Of a stretch of DNA of 6,123 bases, positions 5,962-6,123 are shown piece after piece. This DNA is from Microbacteriaceae bacterium (GTDB lineage: Bacteria; Actinomycetota; Actinomycetes; Actinomycetales; Microbacteriaceae), in assembly GCA_024642605.1 (NCBI GenBank), contig JAHEAT010000028.1, positions 1 to 6,123 of the forward strand, read 5' to 3'. The position numbers and the translations under genes were made by a program. The number at the start of each line of letters is the position of its first letter. Position 1 is the first letter of the stretch. A model generated the notes under the pieces. It worked only from the letters and a program-made list of their open reading frames with translations, ran no database searches and was not told the DNA's origin.

Positions 5962-6123
5962 TTGACTCGCATCCTGGGAATTGACCCCGGCCTAACACGA
6001 TGCGGTGTGGGTTTAATCGATGTTGATGATCGAAGAAACTGCACCCTGGTCGAAGTTTTTGTCGCTAAGACCAGCCCCGCTTCGGAGCTGTCTCAACGCA
6101 TTGGTGCGATTGCCGTCGAACTC
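5962..6123 (+). CDS. ruvC: Crossover junction endodeoxyribonuclease RuvC, N-terminal part, cut by window edge
   Basis: The first 54 codons read MTRILGIDPGLTRCGVG onward, the start of the RNase H-like fold of RuvC, which cleaves Holliday junctions in partnership with RuvAB. Asp8 in GIDPG corresponds to catalytic Asp7 of E. coli RuvC. The rest, including the other acidic catalytic residues, lies beyond the window. The start is TTG at 5962, one base after the yebC stop. It is the only reasonable start, because an in-frame TAG at 5947-5949 closes the frame upstream and no ATG or GTG lies between. There is no clear Shine-Dalgarno sequence, so coupling to yebC is likely. Confidence 0.96.
   Translation, partial: MTRILGIDPGLTRCGVGLIDVDDRRNCTLVEVFVAKTSPASELSQRIGAIAVEL

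Overview
The window looks like chromosomal DNA of a moderate-GC actinobacterium. The protein sequences and the gene order thrS, HIT hydrolase, pdxS, pdxT, yebC, ruvC fit Actinobacteria. The fairly low GC for that phylum (judged by eye, not computed) and the compact spacing suggest a small-genome lineage, perhaps Microbacteriaceae of the freshwater Rhodoluna/Aquiluna type. The taxon is inference only.

Left edge (1-198): a tandem array of a 72-bp unit, two full copies plus a 54-nt partial copy, running off the left edge. The unit is 24 codons long, stays open in one frame on each strand, and carries two interleaved palindromes. It ends one base before the stop codon of the first gene. This is the least explained part of the window.

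200-949 (minus): a VIT1/CCC1-family membrane protein, a predicted iron/manganese transporter. A 93-bp divergent spacer separates it from thrS and contains three TTAGG/CCTAA half-sites in alternating orientation, a candidate DtxR/IdeR-like metal-regulator site.

1043-3586 (plus): thrS (threonyl-tRNA synthetase) followed after 3 nt by a HIT-family nucleotide phosphorylase/hydrolase, the conserved actinobacterial pair. After a 68-nt gap with a hairpin and a possible promoter come pdxS and pdxT (3655-5154), the two subunits of the DXP-independent pyridoxal 5'-phosphate synthase. They abut with no spacer, and pdxT starts with TTG.

5202-6123 (plus): yebC, with a possible promoter at the end of pdxT, then the first 54 codons of ruvC (Holliday-junction resolvase), also starting with TTG and cut by the right edge. 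The plus-strand genes are housekeeping: translation (ThrRS, YebC), nucleotide metabolism (HIT), vitamin B6 and recombination. No tRNA, rRNA, CRISPR, insertion sequence or phage gene was seen. No new multi-gene system was found; the unusual signals are the left-edge repeat and the VIT/thrS regulatory spacer.
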